A stretch of 64,000 nt of DNA, taken from positions 806,001 to 870,000 of the forward strand of contig CP066694.1 of the NCBI GenBank assembly GCA_016432545.1, given 5' to 3'. Positions 24,916 to 33,504 of the stretch are shown one piece after another; positions within the stretch are counted from its first letter, which is position 1, and each line of letters begins with the position of its first letter. The stretch comes from an archaeon (GTDB lineage Archaea; Thermoproteota; Nitrososphaeria; Nitrososphaerales; Gagatemarchaeaceae). The notes beneath the pieces are model-generated. The model made no database searches. It saw nothing but the letters and a program-made list of their open reading frames with translations, and was not told the origin of the DNA. The translations under genes were made by a program, and so were the position numbers.

Positions 24916-26154
24916 ATGGGGCGACTGATGCTGATCAATGCGGGCGAGTTGGCGACCTGTTCCCCAGACACGAGGGGGAAAAGTTCGGCCATCGGGGTCG
25001 TTGAGGATGGGGCGATGATGGCGGAGGACGGCAAGGTGACCTGGGTCGGGACAACGAGAGAGCTGAGGAGGAAGTCCTTCGGGAGGGCCGAGGTAACCGT
25101 AGACGCTGAAGGGAGCCTGGTGACTCCAGGCTTCGTGGACCCCCACACTCATCTTCTCTTTGCGGGAAGCAGGGAGGACGAGCTGGAGAGGAAGCTAAAG
25201 GGAGAGTCCTACACTGAGATTCTGAAGTCGGGAGGAGGCATCGCAAGGACCGTGAGGGAGACGAGAGGCGCGACCTCTGAAGCCATCGAAAGAGAGTCTT
25301 TGGGCAGGCTCGGTCAGCTGGTCAGGAACGGAGTGACAACGGCCGAGGTGAAGACCGGGTATGGCCAGTCCCTGGAGGAGGAGTTGCGACACTTGGAGAT
25401 CCTGAGGAACATGAAACGGAAGGTCGAGGTCGAGCTGGTGACGACTTTCTTGGGGCTCCACAGCACGCCTCCAGAGTTTGCCCGGCCGAGCGAGTTCGTG
25501 AAGCACGTGATCAAGAGCGTACTGCCCGCCGTTGCCCGCCTTCGAGAGAGGCCGAGGTTCTCGGACTGCTTCTGCGAGGAAGGGGTGTTCTCGAGCGCAG
25601 AGTGCAGACGATACCTAGAGGCATCGGCAGACTTGGGGTTCGCCCTCAAGATTCATGCGGACGAGTTCAAGGAGTCGGGGGGTGCCCGACTGGCGGCAGA
25701 GGTCGGGTGCATGTCCGCGGACCATCTCGGCAGGAGCAGTGATGGAGGGATCGAGGAGATGGGTCGAAGGGGCGTCGTGGCTGTGCTGCTCCCCTGGACG
25801 TCGCTCTGTTCAGGCATTCCATACGCGGACGCAAGGAAGACCATGGACGCAGGGTGTAGGGTTGCCTTGGGCACGGACCTCAGCCCGAACTCATGGATAG
25901 AGTCGCCGCAGCTCGTCATGGGGCTTGCTTGTAACGCACTGAGGATGACCCCCGAGGAGGCGATTCTTGGCTTCACGCGCTTCGCCGCTGATGCACTGGG
26001 GAGGGAGGACATCGGGCGACTGGCTCCGGGTGCGAGCGCAGACTTCCTGGTCCACGACTTTGGGGGGTACAGGGCCCTGCCATACGAGCTTGGAGGTCGG
26101 CACGTCAGAAGGGTCTTCAAGAAAGGAATCGAGATAGGCAGAGGGGCGGTTTAG
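24916..26154 (+). CDS. hutI: Imidazolonepropionase
   Basis: HutI opens the imidazolone ring to give formimidoyl-glutamate. It is an amidohydrolase with the metal motif TPGFVDPHTHLLFAGSRE, the later VEVELVTTFLGLH, KIHADEF, MSADHLG and the Asp of ALGTDLSPNSW. The frame is open to 24847, but ATG 24916 (or ATG 24928) fits the family N-terminus; the product is 412 residues. Its end overlaps the convergent hutH stop by 4 bp. Confidence 0.95.
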   Translation: MGRLMLINAGELATCSPDTRGKSSAIGVVEDGAMMAEDGKVTWVGTTRELRRKSFGRAEVTVDAEGSLVTPGFVDPHTHLLFAGSREDELERKLKGESYTEILKSGGGIARTVRETRGATSEAIERESLGRLGQLVRNGVTTAEVKTGYGQSLEEELRHLEILRNMKRKVEVELVTTFLGLHSTPPEFARPSEFVKHVIKSVLPAVARLRERPRFSDCFCEEGVFSSAECRRYLEASADLGFALKIHADEFKESGGARLAAEVGCMSADHLGRSSDGGIEEMGRRGVVAVLLPWTSLCSGIPYADARKTMDAGCRVALGTDLSPNSWIESPQLVMGLACNALRMTPEEAILGFTRFAADALGREDIGRLAPGASADFLVHDFGGYRALPYELGGRHVRRVFKKGIEIGRGAV

Positions 26155-27626
26155 GGGACTCTTCCGGAGATTGTCGCGCGTGCGAGGGCCTCGATTTCAT
26201 CTCCTTGGGAGCGGTCTCCGCGGAGCAGGGGAGAGGAGAGCCTCACTGTCTTGCAGAGCTCCACTGAGTGCTTCGAGATCCCTGTCTCGTCGGTCCCGAG
26301 TATGTTGGAGGCACAGATCAGTTCGATGGCGAGCATCAGCGAGACGTTCTCCGCGACGGAGAGCGCCTTCATGCCGGCGTTGACCCCGTGGCTCGCGTGG
26401 TCCTCGATCCCCCCCGAGACGCTGGCAGGGTAGGACGACTGGGGGTAGACCAGCTTTGCATTCTCCGCGGCTAACGAGGTCGCAGTGTACTGAAGGATCA
26501 TGAGCCCGGACTCAAGGCCAGGCTTCGCTGCCATGTACTTCGTCTCGGGAGGAGTCCTGGAGAGGAGGACGCCGGTCCGGGCGAGGGAGATCACGCCGAG
26601 GTACGAGACTGCGAGCGAAAGGAAGTCGAGGACCATGGCGACGGGCTGCGCATGGAAGTTACCTCCGTGCATGAATGAACCGTCTTCAAGGAGGACTGGG
26701 TTGTCGGAGACGGAGTTCATTTCACCGACGACCACCTTCTCGGAGAAGGTCAGCGCGTCCTTGAGGGAGCCGTGGACCTGGGGGACGCAGCGTATCGAGT
26801 AAGGGTCCTGCGGGACGGGCTCCTCCCTAAGGCGCTGGCTGTCCTTCAGAAGGTTCCTGAGCCGCCTGGCGACGTAGGCCTGCCCAGCGTGTGCCTTCAG
26901 CTCGGTCAGCCTCTCGTCGAAAGACTGCGAGCAGGCCCCGGTCACCTCCGCAGTAAGGGAGGCGGCCGAGTTGCCAGCCTCCAACAGTGCGCTGCCCCGA
27001 TGCACTGAGAGACACCCGAGGGCAGCGGTGAAGGCCGTGCCGTTGATCATTGCGAGGCCCTCCTTCGCGTGAAGGACCACCTGCTTGAGCTTCGAGGCCG
27101 CGAGGGCCCGGCGAGACTCCATCAGCTCTTCCCGGCGATAGGCCTTCCCTTCCCCGATCATGGTCAGGGCGAGGTGCGCAGAGGGGACGAGATCGCCACT
27201 GGCCCCTAGAGACCCGAATTGTGGGACGTACGGAGTCACTGCTTTGTTGAGCATCTCTGCAAGGAGTTCGGCGAGGGCTGGCCGTACCGCGCTATTCCCG
27301 TTAAGCAGGCTGTTGAGCCGTATGAGCATAGCAGCGCGCACGACTTCTATCGGCATCGGTGCCCCCACACCGGCCGCGTGACTGCGGACCAGGTTGAGCT
27401 GGAGCTCCTTCAGGTTGCCCAGGCGGACTGCCTTGTCAGCCAGCGACCCGAAGCCCGTGTTGACCCCGTAGACGACTTCTCCGCGGCCAAGCTTGCGCTC
27501 CAGTAGGGCACGGAACTTTTGCATCCTCTTCAGGCTCGCCGAGCTGACCTTGACCGGAGCCCCCTTTTCTGCGACCTTGACGGCGGATGCGAGGGTCAGG
27601 GACCTGCCGTCGAGGGCTAGGGCCAT
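26151..27626 (-). CDS. hutH: Histidine ammonia-lyase
   Basis: HutH deaminates histidine to urocanate with an autocatalytic MIO group formed from Ala-Ser-Gly in GSLGASGDLVPSAHLAL. YGVNTGFGSLADK and the FMHGGNFHAQPVAM motif (near 26670) are also present. The longer frame to ATG 27665 is disfavoured: a TATA box 26 bp before ATG 27626 and the family start ALDGRSLTL support 491 residues. It is divergent from hutG and convergent with hutI. Confidence 0.95.
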   Translation of the reverse strand: MALALDGRSLTLASAVKVAEKGAPVKVSSASLKRMQKFRALLERKLGRGEVVYGVNTGFGSLADKAVRLGNLKELQLNLVRSHAAGVGAPMPIEVVRAAMLIRLNSLLNGNSAVRPALAELLAEMLNKAVTPYVPQFGSLGASGDLVPSAHLALTMIGEGKAYRREELMESRRALAASKLKQVVLHAKEGLAMINGTAFTAALGCLSVHRGSALLEAGNSAASLTAEVTGACSQSFDERLTELKAHAGQAYVARRLRNLLKDSQRLREEPVPQDPYSIRCVPQVHGSLKDALTFSEKVVVGEMNSVSDNPVLLEDGSFMHGGNFHAQPVAMVLDFLSLAVSYLGVISLARTGVLLSRTPPETKYMAAKPGLESGLMILQYTATSLAAENAKLVYPQSSYPASVSGGIEDHASHGVNAGMKALSVAENVSLMLAIELICASNILGTDETGISKHSVELCKTVRLSSPLLRGDRSQGDEIEALARATISGRVP

Positions 27627-27648
27627 TGGGACACCCCTGAGGCCTGCG

Positions 27649-27675
27649 ATTAATAGTGTTGACATACGTTTATCT
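27649..27675. promoter_or_regulatory. Back-to-back promoters of hutH and hutG
   Basis: On the minus strand CTATTAAT (27649-27656) is centred 26 bp before hutH ATG 27626. On the plus strand CGTTTATC (about 27667-27674) is centred 28 bp before hutG TTG 27699. The two TATA elements are only about 20 bp apart, so joint control by one regulator would be easy. Confidence 0.5.
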
Positions 27676-27698
27676 CGACTTGAGAGGCGTCGGGAACG

Positions 27699-28679
27699 TT
27701 GAGGCGCAAGGCGGTCTATCCACCAAAGCGCTACGACGACCCGATGGACCTGAGGCTCACGAGTATCATCAGAAGCTCTTCTCGGGCCATGCCCAGGGCA
27801 GTGAACATCCTGGGCGTCCCATATGACGGGGCGGTCCTGGGCAGGAGGGGAGCGTCAGGCGGCCCGGAGGGACTCCGCCAAGCGCTGGCCGGGTTTTCGA
27901 ACTACAGCGTCGAACTGGAGGTTGGGCTCGAGGGCGCCAGGATCTTCGACATGGGTGACATGTTAGTCGGAGGCGGGGATGTGGAAAGGGTGCATGGAAG
28001 GATTCAGAGGGAGGTCCTGCAAGTTCTCAAGAAGGACTCATTGTTGGTCATCTTTGGCGGAGACAACAGCGTCTCCCTCCCCGCGCTGCGGGCCGCGTCA
28101 AGGAAGTTCGGGAAGATAGGCCTAGTCGTGGTGGATTCTCACCTTGACCTGAGGGGGAAGATAGGCGGGAGGCCGACGAGCGGCTCGTCTTATGGACTCG
28201 CGATTGAGACGGTAGGCGGCCTGGACGGGAGAAGGGTGGCGGAGGTCGGGATTCACGGGTTCCTAAATTCCAGGAAGTATGTCGAGAAGGCAGAAGGATT
28301 AGGGGTCAGTATCCTGACCGCAGATAAGGTGAGGAGGTCGGGAGCAAAGCGGGCAGCGGGGCTGGCGTACGAAATAGCCTCTGAGGGTGCCGACGCGGTC
28401 TATCTCAGCGTGGATTTGGACGCGGTGGACACGGGCTTCGTGACCGGAGTCAGCGCACCAAGCTCAGGTGGCATCAGCGCTGCGGAACTAGTGGAGTTCG
28501 TGTCGGAGATTGGGACTAGGGAGAAGGTCAGGTGCGCCGATTTCGTGGAGCTCGCGCCATCTCTGGATCCGACAGGGCGCTCGCAAATCGTGGGCGCGAC
28601 AGCTTTCGTGGGGCTCGTTGCAGGGTTCCTAGTACTAGGAGTAGGTGGGGAGCCGACGGGACGTAGACGCAAAGCATAG
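27699..28679 (+). CDS. hutG: Arginase-family hydrolase, probable formimidoylglutamase
   Basis: The ureohydrolase fold is evident from FGGDNSVSLPALR, VVDSHLDLRG and YLSVDLDAVD. By context with HutH, HutU and HutI it should convert formimidoyl-glutamate to glutamate and formamide. The first metal motif has Asn where arginases and agmatinases carry His (GGDHS), so one manganese site may be altered; the Asp-x-His-x-Asp and Asp-x-Asp ligands are kept. It is 326 residues from TTG 27699; ATG 27744 is an alternative start. Agmatinase-like activity cannot be excluded from sequence alone. Confidence 0.82.
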   Translation: MRRKAVYPPKRYDDPMDLRLTSIIRSSSRAMPRAVNILGVPYDGAVLGRRGASGGPEGLRQALAGFSNYSVELEVGLEGARIFDMGDMLVGGGDVERVHGRIQREVLQVLKKDSLLVIFGGDNSVSLPALRAASRKFGKIGLVVVDSHLDLRGKIGGRPTSGSSYGLAIETVGGLDGRRVAEVGIHGFLNSRKYVEKAEGLGVSILTADKVRRSGAKRAAGLAYEIASEGADAVYLSVDLDAVDTGFVTGVSAPSSGGISAAELVEFVSEIGTREKVRCADFVELAPSLDPTGRSQIVGATAFVGLVAGFLVLGVGGEPTGRRRKA

Positions 28680-28728
28680 TCCAAGACTGTCAAGATTCAT
28701 ATCCACCCTGAGAAAGCCACGGTTGGGT

Positions 28729-28827
28729 GCGGTGGTCGTCTAGCCTGGTCCAGGACAGTAGCCTGCCACGCTACTAACTCGGGTAGTCGCGAAGAGCGAC
28801 TCGAGAATTCAAATCCCGGCCACCGCA
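28729..28827 (+). tRNA. tRNA-Gly(GCC) with a T-arm intron
   Basis: The 99-bp gene has acceptor GCGGTGG/CCACCGC with A73, a D-arm and an uninterrupted anticodon arm GTAGC-CTGCCAC-GCTAC (GCC, Gly). The T-stem TCGGG and its partner CCCGG are separated by an extra 24 nt just before TTCAAAT, beginning TAGTCGCGAAGAGCGACT, which forms its own hairpin. Removing it leaves a 75-nt tRNA. The exact splice site (near 53/54) may shift by a base or two. Confidence 0.9.
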
Positions 28828-28828
28828 C

Positions 28829-29158
28829 TTATCCAACCTTGGAGCCGACCGGAATCGCTTTCTCCGGGGTGAGCAGAGACAGGTTCACATCGTCAAATGC
28901 CGCCAGGAGCATGCACTCCGAAGCGACGCCTGCGACGTTCTTGGGCTGGAGGTTCACTACTGCGATGACGAGCTTGCCCGTCAAGTCCTCCTTTGAATAG
29001 TGGGACTTGATTCCCGCGACGCACTTCTTCTGCTGGCCTTCGCCAAGGTCGACAGTGAGCTTGTACATCGGCTTGCGGGCTGCAGGGATGTCGTCGACTG
29101 ACAGGATTCTTCCGACTCTTAGTTCGATCTTCGCAAAGTCGTCGATTGAGACAGACAT
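28829..29158 (-). CDS. tRNA-binding-domain protein (CsaA / MetRS C-terminal type)
   Basis: This 109-residue stand-alone OB-fold protein starts with IDDFAKIELRVGRILSVDDI and continues KLTVDLGEGQQKKCVAGI and KLVIAVVNLQPKNVAGV, ending near VNLSLLTPEKAIPVGSKV. That is the tRNA-binding domain found at the C-terminus of methionyl-tRNA synthetase and in CsaA. Stand-alone archaeal forms usually partner MetRS or act as tRNA-binding or chaperone proteins. It lies between tRNA-Gly and tRNA-Ala, ending 1 bp from the convergent tRNA-Gly. Confidence 0.9.
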   Translation of the reverse strand: MSVSIDDFAKIELRVGRILSVDDIPAARKPMYKLTVDLGEGQQKKCVAGIKSHYSKEDLTGKLVIAVVNLQPKNVAGVASECMLLAAFDDVNLSLLTPEKAIPVGSKVG

Positions 29159-29225
29159 CGGAGTCCCGGGGACGAGTTGCGCAAATAAGGCTTAAAGAGA
29201 CAACCTTCGAATCGCGAGTTCGAGG

Positions 29226-29328
29226 GGGCCGGTCGTCTAGTCTGGTAGGACACGGCCGCGTGCGTCCAATCCCTTGGCAAAGAAATCCAGACTGGGAGAG
29301 GTCGGGGGTTCGAATCCCCCCCGGTCCA
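29226..29328 (+). tRNA. tRNA-Ala(GGC) with two introns
   Basis: The 103-bp gene has acceptor GGGCCGG/CCGGTCC, with the G3:U70 wobble that specifies alanine, and A73. The loop TTGGCA-T gives anticodon GGC. Inferred introns are 16 nt between 27 and 28 (GGCCGCGTGCGTCCAA) and 13 nt at the canonical 37/38 (AAGAAATCCAGAC). Removal leaves the fully paired stem CTCCC/GGGAG and a 74-nt tRNA. Its last 20 bases recur at 2786-2805. Confidence 0.92.
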
Positions 29329-29372
29329 CTTATCGAGCCATTCCTTAAGAGAAGACCGATTCAAGGTAAGGC

Positions 29373-29549
29373 GTGTCAGGGAAGAGCTGCCAGGCATATT
29401 TCGACCCGACAACGCTGCTCTCCATAATCGTGTTCGCGGTGGAGGCATATGTGCTATTTTGGTTCTATTCGGCTGTCAAGAGAGTGGAAAAATCACTCGA
29501 ACAAATGAAAGCAAGGATGGAATCGCTGACGAAGAACGAAGGGGCCTAA
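29373..29549 (+). CDS. Small single-span membrane protein (58 residues)
   Basis: A frame from GTG 29373 to TAA 29547 encodes 58 residues with one hydrophobic helix (about 14-34, TLLSIIVFAVEAYVLFWFY) and then a charged heptad-like helix (VKRVEKSLEQMKARMESLTK). That is the layout of many archaeal small anchors with a cytoplasmic coiled coil. The composition is protein-like, unlike other frames here. It may belong with the surface protein that follows. No family is recognised. Confidence 0.5.
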   Translation: MSGKSCQAYFDPTTLLSIIVFAVEAYVLFWFYSAVKRVEKSLEQMKARMESLTKNEGA

Positions 29550-29668
29550 GCCCAGTCCAGAGTAAACGCCTCGAGTCTTTCTGATCTGAGGGCCCTACCA
29601 TGCAAGTAAAGGAGGCTCCGGTCGATGTTCCCTTTCAGTGCCCGTTTGTGTCCACAAACGCATAAAAG

Positions 29669-30826
29669 ATGCCCGACATCCTGGCCATGCCGTTGCGGCT
29701 AGGCTCCCGCAGGGCCGAGACCTCGATTCTGGCGATTGGTGTTCTCCTCGTCCTTCTGCTTCCCGGCGCGGTTTCTGCGCTGACCCTCCCGGACCCGCCG
29801 GCTCCCAACACGACGGTGAACGGGCCAATCGCCAACCCAAAGTCTTCCTTTACCGGCGGCGTGCTGATTAAGCTTGACCAGCAGGTCATAACGACCACAG
29901 CTCTCAACGAGCCCGTCGCCACCTTCGAATGCGTCGATGCGACGAAGACTGTGGCGAAGACGGTAAAGTCTGAGACGGGCATGAGCCTTCAGGGACCTCT
30001 GTCTGACGCGCAGACACAGGGAATAATCGACGCCTTCAACAGTGTCCGTCCTCCCAAGGAAGTCAAGCTGACCACGGTAGTCACTGGCACCGCGACGACC
30101 GTAGACACCTGGACACTCACTGGAATCAACTTCCAAGAGACGACCTATGACGTCTACGTGATTACTCAGGCTTCACCTGCGATAGAGCGGCTGGTCGGAT
30201 ACATTGTCATCTCAGTACCGGTCAGCCTTACGACGAAGGATGACCAGACGCCCTGCCCGACTCCTGCGCCTCAGCCGATGATCATCCTGGGCCAGGACTT
30301 CCACCTGGACCCTCCTCCGTCCAACCCGGTTCAGAGCTTCTTTGACATCTTCATAGACATCACCAGACTCCCCGACGACGGCATCGGTCCCTACTTCCAG
30401 TACGGACACGTCAACGTGTATGGCGGAGGAGGGATCGCCGGGACTACAAACGTAAGGCCCGGAGAGACCGTCCAGATGAAGCTCCCGCCGGGGAGCTACG
30501 ACGTGAAGGCTGACGTTGGCGTCTTCGGGTACCACTTCCAGGTCGACGGGGGGAGCTTCAATTCTGCGAACCCGGTCATCCTCAGCGTGACTCTCAGTAT
30601 CGAGGCCTACATCTACACCATCATCATTGTCATCTTCCTGATAATTCTGATCGCGATCCTCCTGATCCTGAAGCGTTTCTGGCCCTGGGGCCGGGGCACT
30701 CCGGAGGAACCGGTCGGAGCTACCGATGGAGGCACTCAGCCAGGCCCAGTCGGGGGCCAAGACTCGCCCGCTCCCAGGGGGGAGCAACCCACAGACGAGG
30801 GCGAGATGTCGATGATTCTAAGTTAG
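29669..30826 (+). CDS. Secreted, C-terminally anchored surface protein of unknown function
   Basis: The 385-residue protein has an N-terminal signal segment (about 18-37, ending at the Ala-Leu-Thr of VSALTLPD), a Thr/Pro/Val-rich exterior of about 270 residues with beta-sandwich-like patterning (NVRPGETVQMKLPPGSYDVK), a very hydrophobic helix near 312-334 and a Gly/Pro-rich cytoplasmic or C-terminal tail. Two Cys are visible in the exterior part, one near residue 90 and one in DQTPCPTPAP. It looks like an envelope or adhesion protein; no family is recognised. Confidence 0.75.
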   Translation: MPDILAMPLRLGSRRAETSILAIGVLLVLLLPGAVSALTLPDPPAPNTTVNGPIANPKSSFTGGVLIKLDQQVITTTALNEPVATFECVDATKTVAKTVKSETGMSLQGPLSDAQTQGIIDAFNSVRPPKEVKLTTVVTGTATTVDTWTLTGINFQETTYDVYVITQASPAIERLVGYIVISVPVSLTTKDDQTPCPTPAPQPMIILGQDFHLDPPPSNPVQSFFDIFIDITRLPDDGIGPYFQYGHVNVYGGGGIAGTTNVRPGETVQMKLPPGSYDVKADVGVFGYHFQVDGGSFNSANPVILSVTLSIEAYIYTIIIVIFLIILIAILLILKRFWPWGRGTPEEPVGATDGGTQPGPVGGQDSPAPRGEQPTDEGEMSMILS

Positions 30827-30886
30827 CGGGACCGCTCATCTTCGGGGCAGAAGCCTGAATTAGGCAGAGAGGAGGTCTGTGCTCTC

Positions 30887-31702
30887 TTGACGATTCACGG
30901 CAAGAGGCTGGCCGTCGCGATTCCAGACACGGTCCTGGAGGAAAAGGGAACGGAACGCGACAAGACGGCGAAGCTGGGACTTGTCGCGAGGGCCTGCTCG
31001 ATCTATGGCGTAGACCTGATAGAGATTTTCGCTGACAAGAGGGGAAGAGGAGAGGGTATCCTGATGTCGAAGGTCCTGACCTACCTGGAAACTCCTCAGT
31101 ATCTCCGGAAGCGCCTCTTCCCCCTGGACGAAGCGCTGAGGTACGCCGGAGTCCTGCCGCCCCTCAGGATCCCTTCGCACCGGCCCAGGGTCGCGGTCGA
31201 AGACCTGAAGGTTGGTGAGGTCAGGGAGGGAGTGACGAACACGGACGGCTCAGTGGAGATAGGCTTGGACAAAGCACCCCTCCTTCCCGGCTCGAAAGGG
31301 AGCGAGAGGAGGGTTACAGTAAGGATTACCTCGAAGAGCCCACTCTCCGCTGAGGAGGTGAAGAGGGAAGAGATCTCCGAATACTGGGGGTACGAGGTCA
31401 GGACGACGTCCGCAGAGAAGGTCCTCGAGGACCCCCGGTTCGACCTGACCATAGCGACGTCCAGGAAGGGGACGCAGCTGGGCGCGGGGGTGAAGTTCTT
31501 GCGGGAGAGGTTGGGAGGCTCATCAGGAATCAAGTTGGTCTTCGGGTCCCCCGCCCGCGGGCTCTTCGAATCGATGGGCCAAGACACACTCCGGAGAGCG
31601 AGCATAGTCCTGAATCTCTTCCCTGAGCAGAGCGTAGGAACCATCCGGACGGAGGAAGCGATCTTCGCCGGCCTGGGACTTCTCAACGACCTCATGGCCT
31701 GA
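30887..31702 (+). CDS. SPOUT-class RNA methyltransferase (archaeal DUF171 type)
   Basis: The 271-residue protein starts KRLAVAIPDTVLEEKGTERDKTAKLGLVARAC and ends with a knotted-methylase region LVFGSPARGLFESM...LNLFPEQSVGTIRTEEAI, where the SAM site lies. An inserted OB-like domain (about 100-165) would bind RNA. Members of this family are commonly found next to the archaeal uL3 gene, as here, and probably methylate rRNA uridine; the exact target is unknown. It starts at TTG 30887 with a GGAGG-type site about 8 bp upstream. Confidence 0.88.
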   Translation: MTIHGKRLAVAIPDTVLEEKGTERDKTAKLGLVARACSIYGVDLIEIFADKRGRGEGILMSKVLTYLETPQYLRKRLFPLDEALRYAGVLPPLRIPSHRPRVAVEDLKVGEVREGVTNTDGSVEIGLDKAPLLPGSKGSERRVTVRITSKSPLSAEEVKREEISEYWGYEVRTTSAEKVLEDPRFDLTIATSRKGTQLGAGVKFLRERLGGSSGIKLVFGSPARGLFESMGQDTLRRASIVLNLFPEQSVGTIRTEEAIFAGLGLLNDLMA

Positions 31703-31754
31703 GAAAGCTTAAGTGCGAACCTGAAAACGGCGATTCGGAAAGGTCTAGCGTGAA

Positions 31755-32708
31755 TTGGGCCATAGGAAACATAGTGCACCGCGCAGAGGCAGTCTTGCAT
31801 ACCGGCCGAGAGGCCGTGCCAAGAGCCTAGTCCCAAGAATCAGGAACTGGCCCAGCGTTAAGAGCGACAAGCCGACGATGCTCGGGTTCCCTGGTTACAA
31901 GGCGGGCACGATTCACGTCATCACGGTAGACGACAGGGCGAAGACGCCAAACTTCGGGAAGCCCCGTTTCAACCTCTCGAGCGTCATCGCGATGCCGGAG
32001 GCAGAGGTCGTTGGGATCAGGATCTATACTCACGAGAACGGACAGGACAAGTGCGTCGGGGAGGCAAAGACAGGCTCGGGCGTCAAACTAGAGGCGCTTC
32101 CGATTCAGAGGGCGACGAAGGTCGCAGCGCTCGTCTCTTCGGTCCCGCGCGAGGCGGGTCTGTCGCAGAAGGTGCCTATCGTGACTGAGGTGGGCGTCTC
32201 CGGGGCGGACACAAAGTCGCAGGCGGAGTACGTTTACGCCCTCTTGGGGAAGAAGGTCAAGTTCGGGGACCTGTTCAAGGCGGGGATGTATGTGGACGTA
32301 CTTGGGATTACGAAGGGGAAGGGGTTCGAGGGGCCGGTAACGAGGTTCGGGATCAAGAGGAAGCAGCACAAGTCCAGGAAGAGCGTCAGAGCGGTCGGAG
32401 TCATCGGGCCGTGGCACCCTGCGGCCGTGACCTACACGACTGCGAGGGCGGGCCAGATGGGATTCCACCAGAGGACGGAGACCGGGAAGAGGATACTGAT
32501 CACCGGCAATGCGAAGGAGAGTCCGATCACCCCGTCAGGAGGCTTCCTTCACTTTGGCAACGTCAACGGGGAGTACGCTGTCCTAAGGGGATCAGTTCCT
32601 GGCCCGGCCAGGAGGTACGTGATGGTAAGGATGAGGAACAGAGGCTTCAGCAAGACTCAGGCTCCGCCTCAGGTCGTCGAGGTCAGCACTGTGGAGAGGA
32701 AGAGATAG
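31755..32708 (+). CDS. rpl3: Ribosomal protein uL3
   Basis: This large-subunit protein lies near the peptidyl-transferase centre. The archaeal N-terminus HRKHSAPRRGSLAYRPRGRA and the tip loop KGKGFEGPVTRFGIKRK are present, with HPAAVTYTTARAGQMGFHQR downstream. The length of 317 residues is near the archaeal norm. It starts at TTG 31755 and opens the ribosomal cluster; uL4 follows after one base. Confidence 0.97.
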   Translation: MGHRKHSAPRRGSLAYRPRGRAKSLVPRIRNWPSVKSDKPTMLGFPGYKAGTIHVITVDDRAKTPNFGKPRFNLSSVIAMPEAEVVGIRIYTHENGQDKCVGEAKTGSGVKLEALPIQRATKVAALVSSVPREAGLSQKVPIVTEVGVSGADTKSQAEYVYALLGKKVKFGDLFKAGMYVDVLGITKGKGFEGPVTRFGIKRKQHKSRKSVRAVGVIGPWHPAAVTYTTARAGQMGFHQRTETGKRILITGNAKESPITPSGGFLHFGNVNGEYAVLRGSVPGPARRYVMVRMRNRGFSKTQAPPQVVEVSTVERKR

Positions 32709-32709
32709 G

Positions 32710-33504
32710 ATGAAGACCGAAGTCGTCGGGCTCGACGGGAAGTCTTCGGGGAAGGTCGACGTCCCCGGGATCTTCGGCACCCAGCTCAGGCCGGACCTCG
32801 TGAAGAGGGTCTTCTGGCTGGTCGGCTCGCACGGCTTTCAGCCAAAGGGCAGGGACCCTATGGCGGGCGAGAGGACCTCTGCCGAGACTCACAGCCCCCC
32901 GACAGGGACCGGAAGGGCGAGGATTCCGAAGGTCAAGGGGGAGAGATACTCGAGAAGCGGACTGGCAGCAGGGGTCGCGAGCGTCGTGGGGGGACGGCTC
33001 CCGCACCCGCCGCGGTCAGAGAAGGTGATCAAGTTGGGAGTCAACAGGAAAGAAAGGCGCCTGGCGACCGACTCGGCGATAGCGTACACTGCCAGCCTTG
33101 AGGCGGTCAAGGCGAGGGGCCACAGGGTCAAGAAATTGACTCTCCCGCTGGTCGTTAGCGACGAGATCGAGACGCTGGAGAAGGCAGGGGAGTTGGCTAC
33201 ATTCCTCGGGAAGGTGGACCTCAAAGCGGAGCTGGAGAGGATCGACGAGGGCGTCAAGAGGAATTCTGGGAAGAGGAAGCTCAGGGGGAGAGTCTACAGA
33301 ATGGGTGTGGGGCCGCTGATTGTAGTAACCAACGACAGGGGCGTGGGGAGGGCGGCCGGGTCGATCCCGGGCGTGGATGTGGCAAGGGTCGAAGACCTCA
33401 GCGTCCTACACCTTGCTCCAGGAGGAGTCCCTGGAAGGCTGACCCTCTGGACCGAGTCCTCGCTGAGCGCACTTGCCGCCAGGTCGAAGGAGGGGGCGGC
33501 TTGA
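32710..33504 (+). CDS. rpl4: Ribosomal protein uL4
   Basis: uL4 lines the exit tunnel. It shows the conserved loop GRARIPKVKGERYSRSGLAAGV and the archaeal segment RKERRLATDSAIAYTAS. The length of 264 residues is typical for archaea. The stop overlaps the uL23 start as TTGA. Confidence 0.97.
   Translation: MKTEVVGLDGKSSGKVDVPGIFGTQLRPDLVKRVFWLVGSHGFQPKGRDPMAGERTSAETHSPPTGTGRARIPKVKGERYSRSGLAAGVASVVGGRLPHPPRSEKVIKLGVNRKERRLATDSAIAYTASLEAVKARGHRVKKLTLPLVVSDEIETLEKAGELATFLGKVDLKAELERIDEGVKRNSGKRKLRGRVYRMGVGPLIVVTNDRGVGRAAGSIPGVDVARVEDLSVLHLAPGGVPGRLTLWTESSLSALAARSKEGAA

Noticed and set aside
2786-29329. A 26-kb integrative element between the tRNA-Ala fragment and the intact tRNA-Ala
   Set aside because: The fragment lies upstream of the tRNA's 5' side, the wrong geometry for insertion into its 3' end, and the interval is housekeeping genes. 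An element to the left of 2.8 kb fits better.
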